DNA from: Rhizophagus irregularis
Taxonomy: Eukaryota > Glomeromycota > Glomeromycetes > Glomerales > Glomeraceae
Direction of reading: 5' to 3'
DNA: 64,000 nt
Assembly (NCBI RefSeq): GCF_026210795.1
Contig: NC_089439.1
Location: forward strand, 4,340,001 to 4,404,000
Position numbers and translations under genes: made by a program. Below, in pieces: positions 36,114 to 49,200 of this stretch; positions within the stretch are counted from its first letter, which is position 1; each line of letters opens with the position of its first letter. The notes beneath the pieces were generated by a model, which saw only the letters and a program-made list of their open reading frames with translations, was not told the DNA's origin and made no database searches.

Positions 36114-39100
36114 GATCTCGACTTCATAAGAAGTAGCGTTCCTTTCAAGCTGAGACATAAGACTACACACTTCTCAATTATACGCTATCTACCAACTCAT
36201 ACACCTTCCCATCTCCTTTAACTGCAAATACACCAAATAAAAATCCTCGTTGCACACCAAACACCTTTGATCTCAACTTCATAAGAATTTAACGTTCCTT
36301 CCAAGCCAAGACACTAATACTAATTATAACGCTATCCGTCAACTATAACCTTCCCCATCTTTAACCACAAATACATCAAATAATAAATCTCGTTGCACAT
36401 CAAACTCAACTTCATCAATAAGGAATTTAACGTTCCTTCTACACCACAAGGCAGAGAAATAATAGAACACATTCAATTATACATTTATCCATCAACTCAT
36501 ATTTTTCCTCATTTTCCCTAACTATACAAGATAAAAAAGAAAAATACATCGAATAATAATCCATGTTACACATCAAACACTCCTGATCTCGTTTCTCCAC
36601 ATCATATAACCAAGGAATAAATAGAACATACTCTATTATATGTTACTCATCAACTCGTACACTTTCCCATCACTTTTAACTACAAATACATCAAATGGTG
36701 ATCCTCGTCCTACACTAAACACTTGATAACAATTTCATAGAAAATTTAACATTCCTTCCAAGCTAAGACATAAATACTACACATTCAATTATACGCTACT
36801 ATCAACTACCCTAACTACGCAATATAAGAAAGAAAAAATACATCAGATTATATTTCTCATTACACACAAAACACTCTTGATCACAATAAGGTATTAAACC
36901 TTCATTACTATAACAATGAAGGCACGGAAGATATTGCATCAGCAGCTTTTATAAAAGAACCTACAGTTGCAAATTTCCTTAAAATAACTTTTTGGTAACG
37001 ACTAGCGAGTTCAAGACGATGAGTTTCACAATTGGCTTCTCCAATGAGTTCATTCACGCTTGTTAATTGAATTTATAAATTCTCCCTTCTTGCAATTGTC
37101 ATAATTCTTGATCTGGCTTGTTCATTTGAGATATTCCGAACTGAAAGTTCGTTAGAACTAGTTAGAACCAGTTAGAACTGGTTAAACTCCCAAGACTCAA
37201 TAATCAAAAGCCTCTAAATCTAAAACTTCTATTAAGAAACTTTCTAATGCAATCCCCTGCCTCATCAAAGACCGCACAATAATTGACAGAACATATCACA
37301 AAGATCTCAGAGATTTCGTGTAATTAAAATCTCTTGAAAGATTTGGAAAAAATAGACATCATCAAATACGAAAATATGTTGTTCGACATATTTCGTCAAG
37401 TCAAATTTATTAAATCTGAAAGTATTTCAGTAATAGTACAGTCAGACCTCCATATATCAAAGACCACACAGAGCGTGCATCGTTCAATACAATTTATTGT
37501 GTTAGATTTATTAAATCCAAAAGCATGAATACAGTCAAACCTCCACATAATCACTCTATATAAGAACGCCTCCTTATAAGCACTTAATTTTAATAATTGG
37601 GAATAATTGGGATTCTGTTATTAATCACTTAAGTTTTCACACTGCTGAACAATCAACCTAGTTAGAATAAGAGCGTCAACTACGAAATTATAGAAATTTT
37701 TTTTGTTCATTAGAAGGTGAAAACAACGTGAAGAAAGTTATCAAATTAAGTACGCGACTACGTGAATTTCTATTCATGCACGATGCCTAAACTGTATAGA
37801 TAAATTTCACGTGATCATATAAACCGTGCCTACAATCAGGTGCTAGCCAAATTAACACAAGAACTTACATAATACGATGTATGCAAAAATCATAGCTTTC
37901 ACACTTTTTTAACTGCAACTCTTAAAAAATTCACACAATTAACATGGAGTAAGTTTTTTTTAGGTCTATTTTAAAAGAAATTTTTATATGTATTTAGCAT
38001 TTTCTAACCTTTAGTGATTTTTTTTAGTGAAATTCTTTTAAGCTTTGATTTAGCAAAAATAGTTCTCTGATTTCTCTTTGCTATAATGATACCAGCAATA
38101 TCTGCATTCACAAGTTCCAATAATATAACTTTTGACCGACTATTTGACATTATCTCTATTCATAATAGAAAAACTTAGTCCCTTTTAACAATGACATAAT
38201 TAATGTAATTAATATGTAATCACATATTTTTTATTGATCAAAATGTAAAGAAATTCAATTGAAACTTTTTTCTCAACCATTAATATGTTCGCTCATATCA
38301 TGACAAGAGAATGAAATAGTCAACTTACCGATAGTGTGATTTCAATCCAAAACAATATATAATTTTGAGGGAAAGGTATTTGGTATTTGGTAACGAGCTA
38401 CTAGGCTGTGAGCGAAAATCTGATGGAACATTCGCAAAGACAGCATGCTATTTTTTATATAGAATTATGTTCTATCCATATTTAGACCAGGAAATAAAGA
38501 ATATATCTGCGAGAAAAGTTACTTTTTAGCCTTTTATTGCTATCACGAAAGGATAATGACGTGAAGATACCATTACTTAAACGCCTCTAAGTCGGCCTCC
38601 TTGCTATGAAGATTTTTTTTTTACCTGACTTATTACTAGTTGTATAAAAATAGAGTTTTTCTTTACGTTGTCACATATTCCTTATTAAGCCTTATTATTA
38701 AATTGGACGAAAATATGATGAAACAAATAATGGTGATGACATAAAGTAGATCAATGATGAATATTTATAATTTGAGGCCTCGTTGAGTATTTACAAGTAA
38801 GTCAAATTTTTAATTGATACTTGCTGGATTATTGTACAAAATTCCTCTGCGTTAGTAGTAATTTCTCTCATTGACAAATCACACTTTATTCATTTGGATC
38901 GGATAGTAACATTGTTGAATATCAATTACAGCAACAAATACGTTTAAGTAGAACAACTTTCAATGACCGGTTACCAATTTGTGAAAACTCAACCGCTACG
39001 TGTCTTACAGCCATTTCAAAATGGAAAGCATGAACTTAGTGAAATCAATAATAAGACGTAATGACCATATGATTTCATAAGCTCTAAGATATGATGGTCT

Positions 39101-39953
39101 AAAACTCACTTCTACAGATCTTGATCAAGCATTTTACCATGTATCTTCATGAAGATAATTTAAATATTTATTTTATGCTAAACCTTTGGACAATTGATTC
39201 AGTAATACGTGTTCAGGATCCTAATCATGCTAGGAAATTGCTGTTAAGACTGATCCTTATTTAGCGCAACATCAGTTCGATATTAGTTTTCTTTAACTAA
39301 TTAATCACCGTTTAAGAATGATGGATGATATTGCAGCATATAGAACTTTTCTTCAAGAGAGAATCAATAAAGATTTGTAGCAAGTTAATCACCAGCCCTC
39401 CCAAACTAGAGCACAATAATAAGTGTTATCAAAGATGTCTCACCATCCTTCCCTAGCTCCCTCTATTTTAAACTATTAGCTAAAAGATAGAATGTACCCT
39501 CTGTCTGTATTCCCATCACACTGAAAACAATGTTTAAATAATAATAAAGAAATTCAATCAGGTATCGAAACGAACTCTTGATTTATCTTTTTAGTGAGCA
39601 ATTTATTTTTATTAGAACTAAATAGAATTTGATTTATTAATATTATTATATTTATATTATTAGGTAACTACGATTATAGTCAGAAACGAATTGGTGGATC
39701 CTCCTTTCTCATTCCACCTTCTATTAATCCTTAATCTTCTACCTCAATACTAACTTCTTTATCGTCATACCAACTACAACTCATATCACACACATTTCTT
39801 GTAATCCTTTTATACTTTTTTAAATTTTATTACATATATTTTTATATTCCTATAAAACTTTTTCACTCCTTTTTAATATTTGACGCCTCTAACAATTTCT
39901 AAAACAAGTAGAAATTGAAGAAAATAAAGTAGAAATTTTAAGAAGAGGATCAA
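36108..39953. repeat. Large duplicated block, copy B (matches 20178-24146)
   Basis: Collinear with copy A from ACTTGATCTCGACTTCATAAG to AGAAGAGGATCAA. It includes the degenerate ~165-bp tandem array at its left end. It lacks the LRR fragment of copy A. After 39953 the two copies diverge completely. Confidence 0.8.
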
Positions 39954-40093
39954 GTATTAAAAACACATCGGAAAAAAATCAAATATCAGATGAAAGTGAG
40001 ACACCTGAAAAAGTACCAAGTTCTGAAATACTAAATGAGAAGGAAGAAATTGAAGTCGAGTTTAGACTAATTTTGAAGATCTGGGATAAATAG
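39893..40093 (+). CDS. C-terminal coding-like stretch, charged, unknown
   Basis: An open frame of 66 codons reads KQVEIEENKVEILRRGSS, IKNTSEKNQISDESETPEK and EILNEKEEIEVEF to TAG at 40091-40093. It starts inside block B and runs past its end. It is acidic and disordered in character, probably the last exon of a decayed gene. No ATG. Confidence 0.35.
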   Translation, partial: QFLKQVEIEENKVEILRRGSSIKNTSEKNQISDESETPEKVPSSEILNEKEEIEVEFRLILKIWDK

Positions 40094-42290
40094 TGATGAG
40101 GAGAAAGACATAAATATAGAGGGGTTTACGACTTCATCTGGTAATAACAATGTGTATCGATAATTTAACGTGTTTCAAATTACGCAAAAATTTATTTCAA
40201 ATGATATTCAATTGGAATTAATTAATCTATACTATAACCTTATACAAATTATGGTAATTCAAAATTATCGTAAAATTTTAGTCAAATATGTGGTGCGTTC
40301 TTACCTTATTGAAAAATATTTGGTTGTACATTATTTGAATTTTTTTATTATTACAATTTATATGATATTAATTGTCAAGCAAGCATTTAAAATGATTATA
40401 TTCAACTTGTATTATTACCACTTGGATTTTTGGTTCTCGATGATGGATTTTGGAATTAGCCATTTCATTCCTTTTTACATTCCTTTATATTTCCTTATAT
40501 TTATACACAATTTATGTATCCAAATATCATTTGCAATATTGTATGGCGCTTTCTTGATCAATATGCCTCCACGGAGAGTTTTGTTAAACGAAAATTTTTT
40601 ATTCGGATATAAGTTTGGAGCTGATGGCTCATGTTTTTTCAAATACCGTATGTTGTCAATACTCAATAGCATTCAAATCATGTATACTGAAAATATTATT
40701 ATAAAAAATTATTTATTAATATAATCTTTTAAATTTTATTACAGACTATCTTGACATGACTGATGTCTGCTACAGCGACAACTGCTGTTATATTTTAGTT
40801 AAATTTCGGATCATTGGGCACATTTCAATAGGCCATTTAGGAAAGATTGTTGATATTTGATATCTACTGGTGAATTGTCAACCATCAAATTTCGGTGTAG
40901 TGTGTGCAATTTGAAAGTTTCATTTATCTTACAATGGAATAAGATCCAGTTTGGTTTTTTTAATTGCCGATGTGTAAATCCTTATTTTCTGGAGCGAAGA
41001 GAAGGGCTATCTCTGGAGACAAGTTTGTTTATCCCCTGCAATGCGTCCTTTCACAAAAATCATCACTATTTCCTTTTTTTTAAATCCTCAAATCATGTTA
41101 TTTCCTTTTTTTTTTATAACGAACATGCATATCGATGGACTTTGATGGTTTCCCATTTTCCTAGTTTCTATTTCGGCTTACTAGAAAAAAAAATTTTGAT
41201 ACGTGATGTAATTTTCGACATAGACTTGTGTACATTAATATCACTTAAAACAATTTTTGTACTTTGAGGATATATTATAATTCTTAGGACTGAGGTTGAA
41301 AAACTTGTGAGTTTGGGAGATGTGTCGAGTGGACATTTGAGAATTTTATGTAGAAGGCTGTTAGAAACAAATTACCAATCCTTTGAAATCAAAGTAAAGT
41401 CGGTACGAATTGCATTTAAATATTTTTATTTGATATTATTATAGAATATTCTAATTACTACTTTTAAAAAGTATTTTGGAGAGTAGTCCTTCGTTATCAA
41501 AATTACTCCCAACACTACATGAATTGCAAAAAAAATAATTGTAATGGAAAAAAAGAAAAGGATAAAGCAAAATCTTAAGATCACGATATACACGTTCTCA
41601 AACGAGATATATTGGGGATCATAAAGCAATAATAGAACTAACACACACAAATCTTTAGAAGTACAGATGGATGTGGGAGAAATTAAATGTTTATTGTCCA
41701 ATCTATAAAAGATTTAAGAGTCAAAGTTTGAATATTAAGGATGAATAGATATAAGATGTACTTAGTTAAATTTCCATTTGATTCATTGGTTGTGTATCGT
41801 AGAATATGAAGATTAGTGAATAAATTGATTTATTATTTACTTACTGTATATATCGCCTAATTACTAGAACAAAATTTTATTTTCAAAATTTTTTTGTTAT
41901 CTTATGCAGTAGATGTTTATATAATGTTAAAAAATCATTAATCGAGCGCATACTATTTTTTTTAAAAAAAAATTCAATATATTTAATATATTGCAAATTA
42001 ATAAATTAATTAAATTAATGCATAAATACTATCCATAATATTCGAACGGTAAAACCTTAGAAAATAAACTAATTAATTTTTGAAGGCTTACTTTTTATTG
42101 GTTGATTTTCATTGTTAGATTTGTATATAATAGGTATATAAAAAAATTGTATTTCATTTATTAACTGTTTTAAATAAAATGTACATTTATTCTGCTCTCT
42201 TATTTATAAAAAAAAGAATTTAACCAACATATTTTAATAAAAATAAAATAAAATAAAAAATCAATTATAAAAAAAAAATAAATCATTATA
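40094..42290. other. Intergenic or strongly decayed DNA
   Basis: The plus-strand frame 40170-40724 is hydrophobic and AT-driven. 40740-41000 contains short protein-like pieces (DYLDMTDVCYSDNCCYILVK) broken by stops. I cannot name a gene. 41800-42290 is almost pure A/T. Confidence 0.4.
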
Positions 42291-42725
42291 TTAATTTAAT
42301 AAAAAGTAAATTTTGCTCCTATTTAAATCCTTTTTATGATTTGTTGCAGATGGAGGACGTGGAGGCGGTTCTTTTGGAAAGGGGATGTTCAATTTAAAGT
42401 TAAATGTACCACTTCTCAATAAATAAATTTCATAAACGCGATCAGCTATCTCTTTATATACATTCTTTTCCTCAAGTGTTGCATTGTTCCATAATATACT
42501 TGCTGCTTTGCAAATTACACGCATATTATGGTTTCCTTTACAATTTGATTCTTTGTATACATTCCTTCTGCATATCAGAAATGAATTAAAAGGCTTTTTT
42601 TTGGAATCAATTGGAGGAACGAATGACTCTGGATTATTAAATAATGGCGGGAAAATGTTTCTTCTGTTCAATTTGTTCATTAATGTAACGGCCAAATTTT
42701 CCACCGGAATTACACCTTTTGACAT
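42291..42725 (-). CDS. MATA-type HMG-box protein
   Basis: A single exon of 144 residues from the ATG at 42725 (MSKGVIPVENLAVTL). An upstream in-frame ATG at 42818 would add 31 lysine-rich residues encoded by very AT-rich DNA and is less likely. An HMG box spans about residues 40-105: KKPFNSFLICRRNVYKESNC, then MRVICKAASILWNNATLEEK and NVYKEIADRVYEIYLLRS. The usual N-P-F-I/FMIYR start of MATA-HMG boxes is recognisable as KPFNSFLICR, and W-x-x-(A/T)xEEK is conserved. The tail is proline-rich. DNA-binding nuclear protein by family. AM fungi carry dozens of such genes, so a mating role should not be assumed. Intact. Confidence 0.85.
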   Translation of the reverse strand: MSKGVIPVENLAVTLMNKLNRRNIFPPLFNNPESFVPPIDSKKKPFNSFLICRRNVYKESNCKGNHNMRVICKAASILWNNATLEEKNVYKEIADRVYEIYLLRSGTFNFKLNIPFPKEPPPRPPSATNHKKDLNRSKIYFLLN

Positions 42726-44902
42726 GTTTATTAAAATTAGAGAAAATGTTTTTGAAATTTTAATTTTTTTTCTTTTTTGGATAAAAAAAAAAGAGGTAAT
42801 ATTTCTTTTTTTTTGCAAAACATGAAATAAATTTAAGCGCTTATATATGTTTTTTTTTACATTAAATGATTTGTAGGATTTATAACTCCGTCTACGTGTA
42901 TTATGATTTGGCTGATTTTGATTAGATGAAAAATTGCATGATTATAAACTTTAAACAGTAACCAAAAATGGTTATTCATTCCAAAAACAAAAAATTCTTT
43001 TGTTGCCGATCCTAAAGAAATATAGAAAATACTTTTTTAAAAGTTACAATTCTAGATTTATTTAACGTAGCTGTTGTTATTGCATGATGCATTCATAAAA
43101 TGTCCTCACCTCATTTGTGAATATTGAATCCTTTCATAAAATCACCCTATAATATTAGAGATTTATGAGATACCTTTCCTAATTGTTGATATACATTCAA
43201 ATTTCAAAAACAATTGATAAGCTCTGCAGATCCTGCGTAACATGATCTTTGGTTGAGACCAATCACTTGACATTTCCTTTTTCGCGTTTTTAACAAACTT
43301 GATGGAAAAAAAGGTTCCATAAGTTTGTTCCAAACATCTAAACAATTACGCAACAAAAAAATGCAGTGAAACAATATGACTATTGGGGGCTTATTTAATG
43401 AGACTTTTTTAAGATATGAAATTCTGTAAAAAGAACGTTAAAAAAACAAATATTCTTTTTTTTTTCTTTCGTTATTGTTGTTATTGTTAAAAAATATGTT
43501 ATTTAATTAAATGAGTAGATGTGATTTATTAAAAAATATTCCATTTTAATGCATGTTGGCGTTTTAAAATAAAAATAAATATTTTTAAAATATTTTTATT
43601 AAAAGAAAATATTAAAAATGGTCAATATGAACAAATTTAGATAAATTATTTCTTTTTATTTCCTTAAAAAAATTTAAATACTGTAAAAATAGCTCGAGTA
43701 GATAGTTAAGTAATATGATCATGGTCACGAAATCAAGCCGGAGTTTATGACAATTTTAAAAAATATGATTTAAATAAACTCTATTATAATTATAGCTTAT
43801 GCAGTTATAACGAAATTTGTATTTATTTTATTTATTTTGTATTTTGAAATTATATAATATACTGTATATAACTGCTGATCCATGAGATATGTGGTCAATA
43901 ATTTCTGTCATCTATCAAACAAATAAATATACGAGTTTCGCATGATATGATCAATTCAAAATTTTTGATACATTAACGAAAGAAAGATTTGGGTATAAAA
44001 GAATTTAAAAAAGTTAGAAAGTAACTATAGAAGAAAAAATTGCCGTACTTAAACCGTCTGTATTTTGACATTATATGAAATTCTTATGAATAGTTGCTTT
44101 CTTTAATTGAAGATTTAACATTTTAAAAAGAATCGTATGTTACATATATATGAACTTTTTATCGCTTAGTTTTAAAATTTATTTAAATAATGATTATAGG
44201 TGACTACAGAACATTCGTATATACTCGATATAAAACAGGTATATACAGTACAGTATTTTGCGATTTAAAAGGATACAAATAAAATATTTCATATACTTTC
44301 GGCATAATAATAATTACTTTTGAAACTTTGGTAATTGGTACAGCGATAAAATTTATTACGCAGCTGTTAAAGAACTTGGAACGAATTATGCTGCGCTCTG
44401 TACATTATGAAATCAGCTGTAAAGACTCCGGTCTCACTGGATATCAGTGTAGGACCGCAGTCTTCAGGTCCTTTTATCACATAATGGTTTAAACCGTGTT
44501 TAAATGCCAAAATTGTTTTAGACCTAAATTCTCCCTTCCCACACTTAGTCAAATATGGTCAACCTGTACGACCGAAAAATTGTTTAACAGTAATTCACGA
44601 TATGATGAATACTCATCATATTAATCATTTCTTTTGCATAAATTTTTTACTAATAATTCTATTTTTTCGAAGTACCTATATCGTCATTATATGCCACTGA
44701 TCAAATCGATCATACAATTATGTAATAGCTGATCACACGGCAGGTCTGTGTGATGTGATGGGGATTTTCTCACATGTACTAGGTATACTAGGCTTTGGTA
44801 TTTTTTTCCCAAATAAGGCTTTGGTTTTTGCTCTTGTCCTCACTTACACCAGTTTCACCAGTTTGCACCAATAAAATTTCGCAAAAGTACTATATAAGAA
44901 AT
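42726..44902. other. Intergenic region
   Basis: No recognised gene. Minus-strand frames at 43163-43345 and 44367-44552 are short and anonymous. GTACAGTATTTTGCGATTT near 44247-44265 resembles the end of the small MITE at 52502 and may be a fragment of it. Confidence 0.4.
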
Positions 44903-46353
44903 ATGTCTATCACTTTACTCTGTCTCGTCAAAGGAAATACACTCGCGAACGCCTTTCCTGTTGATATATTATTAAGGCAGAAAACAAAATGACTTTGCTT
45001 GTGACGCAGACAAGCTCAAGCTATGGAAAAAGGAAATTCGTGACGATCAGGACGATCTTTTAAGTAATCTCTCACTACAAAACTCCTTGCAACAAGAGAA
45101 ATAGGAGACTACTGGATTGAGAAACCGTCTAAGAGGCATATTCACGTCATAGTTGAGTCACCCGGAATTTTTGACCAGATTCGCGAAAGATTCAAGAAGG
45201 TTGTCATTTCAACTATCTACAAGGTTATTATTTTTGATCTTTTATTTACTTATTTCTTTTAAATAAGGTTATGCTAAGATGGTTAATATATGTGAAAAGG
45301 CATGTGGTCCATCGACTGGAGGCGTTCCTTCTGTCTTTGCGGAAAATCAAAGAATAAACTCCACAATATTTATGGGCAGACCCATTGATCAAACCGGTCC
45401 TCCTATTGTTCTCTTCCATGATGACTTTGGCCAATTTATTAACGATTTTGCAATTTAATAATCCAACATAATGTGTTTTCAATCGCTCAGAAACTAATGG
45501 CCACTGCATCACAATTTTTCAACGATGAAAATGCTCGTAATCAAACTATGAAAACGGAGCTGGGAAGTCTCTTTGGAGAACCCTTAGTGTCTGACATATG
45601 GCATAGATAAAAATAAAAAATCTAGTGATGGCGTCTTGGTAACTTATGACGGGGTTCAAATTTGCTGTCGGTTAATATTTGAAGGGAAAAAAGGAACTGT
45701 GTGCGACTAATACTGAGCAGACTAGCTTATATTATCACGGTTATTGGTCCCAGATCGATGTATGTGATTTTTCAATGGTTTGTTATTACTTATTATCTTA
45801 TTATTCCGTTAAACTTACATCTTTTTTTTTTGTGGCATTTTCTTTAATGCTTGCTAATAAACAGTCCAAAAAGATCGGAGACCAGTGCTGTTGTCCCTCA
45901 TATATGTTGGTCGTTGCAGGGCCTTGGATATTTGGATTTGCCTTTTCGGAGGTATCTATATCGAGTAATAATAGATGTCATATGATGTTGACCTTCTAAA
46001 CGGATTCACTATGATTGTTATGGATTATATTGATGAAGACCCGTTAGCAAAACAAAAAATCACCAGTATGTCATATAACGCTCGCAAAACCATCATGAAG
46101 AATGTGGGACAACACGGCCTTGCATGAACAAAATATTGTGTTTGGTGATCTTCATCGCCCGAATATTATAGTCACCCCAAAAGGAGCGATTCTTGTAGAT
46201 TTTGAATTGTGCGAAAGATATGATATTGATCGTTACCCTGTTACAATGAGTACTGAAATATCTTGGCCCCAAGGTGCAAATCCTGGTGCTTTACTCATGC
46301 AAGTGCATGATGGTAATTGGCTTCAGGTGTTAAAGCATGATCTAAATTTATAA
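44903..46353 (+). pseudogene. Crinkler (CRN)-type protein with C-terminal kinase-like domain, multiply broken
   Basis: ATG 44903 opens MSITLLCLVKGNTLANAF, the N-terminal Crinkler ubiquitin-like header, stopped by TGA at 44990. Shifted frames continue with ADKLKLWKKEIRDDQDD, GDYWIEKPSKRHIHVIVESP, GPPIVLFHDDFGQFINDF and finally LHEQNIVFGDLHRPNIIV, VDFELCERYDIDRYPVTMS and ISWPQGANPG to the stop at 46351-46353. GDLHRPNI replaces the HRDxxxxN catalytic loop and VDFE the DFG, as in CRN-associated kinases. At least four stops or frame changes are present, so it is a pseudogene. Crinklers act as nuclear effectors or REase/kinase fusions in other eukaryotes; no activity is expected here. Confidence 0.8.
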
Positions 46354-46968
46354 TTAGGAAAAAAAATCAATCTATTGAAAGTTTTTATTTATATTAGCAT
46401 CTATGAAGGTATAGCAAACAATGTAATTAATAAATTTCGGCTATTGGTTATGTTGCATTTGATGCGCTCATATGAAGTAAAATTATGAAGATATGTATTG
46501 CTGTTGTATTAAATAAAGTTTTCTAGACGCTAAATAGACGCTTATAGTTTATTGTGATTTTTTACTGTATGCAGTGCAACTGATCTGAAATTAATGTTCG
46601 GTTCATTATTCGTGCTGAAATGATTACCGTATGATTCAGAGGATTAAATCCTTTTCCGCGATGATATCAAAATTAAGCCAAGATGTATACTGTAAATATT
46701 TTACTGCGCCACTCACATGACATTGTGACGCACATTCTCTAATAATAAAATTTATAGCTGTATATTCATTTAATAAAGTTCTGCCTGATATAAGGACTTT
46801 ATTTTAAAAATATATTTATGAAAATAAACTTTATAAACCGTAATCTGCATACATTTCTTTGCACTTACAAACATTAATGTATACTAACCCACAGATCGAT
46901 AACTGATTGCATTTCAGGGATGTTGCAATTGAACAAATTGAACATTATATTGAGATTAAGTGTACTAA
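46354..46968. other. Intergenic region
   Basis: AT-rich, no protein-like frame or repeat end recognised. Confidence 0.4.
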
Positions 46969-47518
46969 ATGGCAGACATTGAAGAGATCATTAATTTATA
47001 TGTGGAAATCCCTTCTCATGAGAAATATTCAGGTCTTCTTAAACAACTGCCCAATCAATAATAAATGAGACATGGAAATGTTTAACAACCGAAAGCGCAA
47101 TCCACTCTCCGCTATTGATGCCAGCTATGAAGATCATGTAGAGGCAATAGATACTATAAGAAAAAAGATCGAAGCAAATACCATCTCCGAAGGAACTAAT
47201 ACCTTGTCTCGGCTAGATGGATTTGAGAAGCAGTTAGAGGAACGTGAAGCTTTACTTAAACAGAAGGAAAATAATATTAAGAATACTATTGAGGCCCAGG
47301 TTGGTGAGGAATGCAAACGTCTAAAAGATGAATAGGATGCTCTTAAGGTTCGCCTAGAGAGTGAATATATTAAATGCTTTGTAGATATGAAACAAACGAC
47401 ATATTCATTTAAGCATCAACTAGAAGACCAGCATAATTCTCGCTCTGCTGACTTGGAGAGGCAATACAAATCTAGGATTTCCACTTTAGAAAAAGCCCTT
47501 CTTGAAATAAATGGATAA
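46969..47518 (+). pseudogene. Coiled-coil protein remnant
   Basis: A first frame from ATG 46969 reads MADIEEIINLYVEIPSHEKY and stops at 47061. A second, from about 47072, reads AIDASYEDHVEAIDTIRKKI, then GFEKQLEEREALLKQKENN. It meets a TAG at 47333 and continues in the same frame as DALKVRLESEYIKCF and DLERQYKSRISTLEKALLEI to a stop at ~47518. Heptad-rich, with no catalytic motif. A premature stop and a frame change mark it as decayed. It lies just downstream of the Crinkler remnant and may derive from the same mobile or expanded locus. Confidence 0.5.
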
Positions 47519-48551
47519 TCCCCAGAAACGTATCACTTTATGATCAAATAGGAGTTGTATTAAAATAAAATTTTATGCGCTTTTGCTGTAATGCAAACAT
47601 TTTGAAAATGCTCATTGAACTAGAATTTCCTGAATTCCTGGTTATAGATAAATAATTAATCCTTTCAAAGCAATTAAATGAAAGGCTCCTTTGATTGACT
47701 TATTGAGAGTAAGAAGTGTATTTTAATTAAATTTTACGAGAGTAATAAAAAGAATGGCCTAATAGAGTTCAAAGGATTTTTTTTTTTTTAATTGGTTAAA
47801 ACTTTCATTAAGATACGGTGTAGGATAACATCTGCAAGTTTTTAATAAGTACCTTCAAGAATAAATCTTGAATAGAATCGAAAAATAATTAGAAATATAA
47901 TCATTTACTAGGAGAAGTAAAAAATTGTTATCGGATAATAAAATATACTATATCATTTTTATATGGTTATCTGTTATCATGAAATCTAATCCTCTTTTCA
48001 TATTAATCATTTCAATCATCTTTAGCCTAATAGCTCTTATATCGCTTATAATTCTCTCAATATTATTATGTATTGATTAGATGTAATATATTGTATATAT
48101 AGGTAAAACAGTATGGATGCAAAACAAATTGGACAGAGGTACAATTGGAATGGACTCAATTATACGAGCCATAGCAATTTAACTGGAGTGAATGCGACGA
48201 AGGTTATTTTGATTGGAATGGAACAAGTGCTCATCGGGGCTTCTCTTTGAATTTACCTGATGATAAAAATATAACAACTTTTTACCTTACTTTTTACCTC
48301 GTTTTTTAAGATAAATGACGCGGATCATTTGATAATACTCAGGATATCTGTTGACACTCTCATGGTCACCTTGGTGACTGGACAGTATACCCTTGTCGGC
48401 TTGTCCTTAATTTTTCAATTTATTCATGGATATACAAAAGTGTGACGTCTTATATAAATGTCATTTTTAAATCATCGCATAATTAAATTTTATAACTTTA
48501 TGAAATTTATAATAAACTTGACATACAGTATATCATTCATTTTTTATATTT
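47519..48551. other. Intergenic region
   Basis: A short stretch near 48150-48270 reads FNWSECDEGYFDWNGTSAHR in one frame but has no continuation I can follow. Otherwise non-coding. Confidence 0.35.
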
Positions 48552-49200
48552 ATTTTTTTTTAGTATAAATGTGTCCTAACATTATTCAAGCATGTTGGCT
48601 ACGTACAAGAAATATTCTTCTTATGCATGATACTCCATTAAGGATAGGAAAAGAAGGGGAATTTTTAAGTTATTAAGACTGAGGAGAAAGAAATTAAAGT
48701 TAAAAGGGAATTTGTAGAGAATGAATTTGAAGATATTAAGACTGAAGAAAAAGAAATTAAAGTTAAAAGGGAATTTGGTGAGGAAATTAAAAAGAAAATA
48801 AAAGATAACGTATGAAAACGATTAATGATAAAAATTATGAAGGAATCAAGCGTGAAAAAAAATGATATGAAAGATTTGCCAAGATAAAACAAAGAAGGTT
48901 GGAAACGAGTTGTTTAATAAATTATTTAAATTCAAGTAATTTTTAAACAGCCTATTAATACAAGATATTGTTTCTTGTTCATAATTGTCGAATTGTTCAT
49001 CAACGTTATCATCGTAATTTGTAAGTCATGTGATAATATAAATAATTTTTATATATTCCACGATCGTTTATAATTAAATAAAAAATTTTTAACGAAACGA
49101 TAAACAAAAGCGACAAAGTACAATCAAATGCATCGATTTATTTAATATTAAATCAATTAATTTACAAAAAGTACAATAAAGAAATGTTTTAATAATTCCA
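48552..49200. repeat. Duplicated block C (matches 24147-24860) with Lys/Glu repeat ORF tail
   Basis: Nearly identical to the second half of the composite repeat at 20178-24860. On the plus strand 48675-48815 is open: KTEEKEIKVKREFVENEFED followed by a second KTEEKEIKVKREF unit and KIKDNV. It is a two-copy charged repeat ending in TGA. The match stops at AATTCCA where the CCCTATAA element starts at 49201. Confidence 0.75.

Noticed and set aside
40170-40724. 184-residue hydrophobic open frame
   Set aside because: Composition follows the A/T bias, contains no recognisable membrane-protein motif, and has no supporting context.
48665-48892. Minus-strand serine/leucine/phenylalanine frame
   Set aside because: It is the complement of the Lys/Glu repeat frame on the plus strand.
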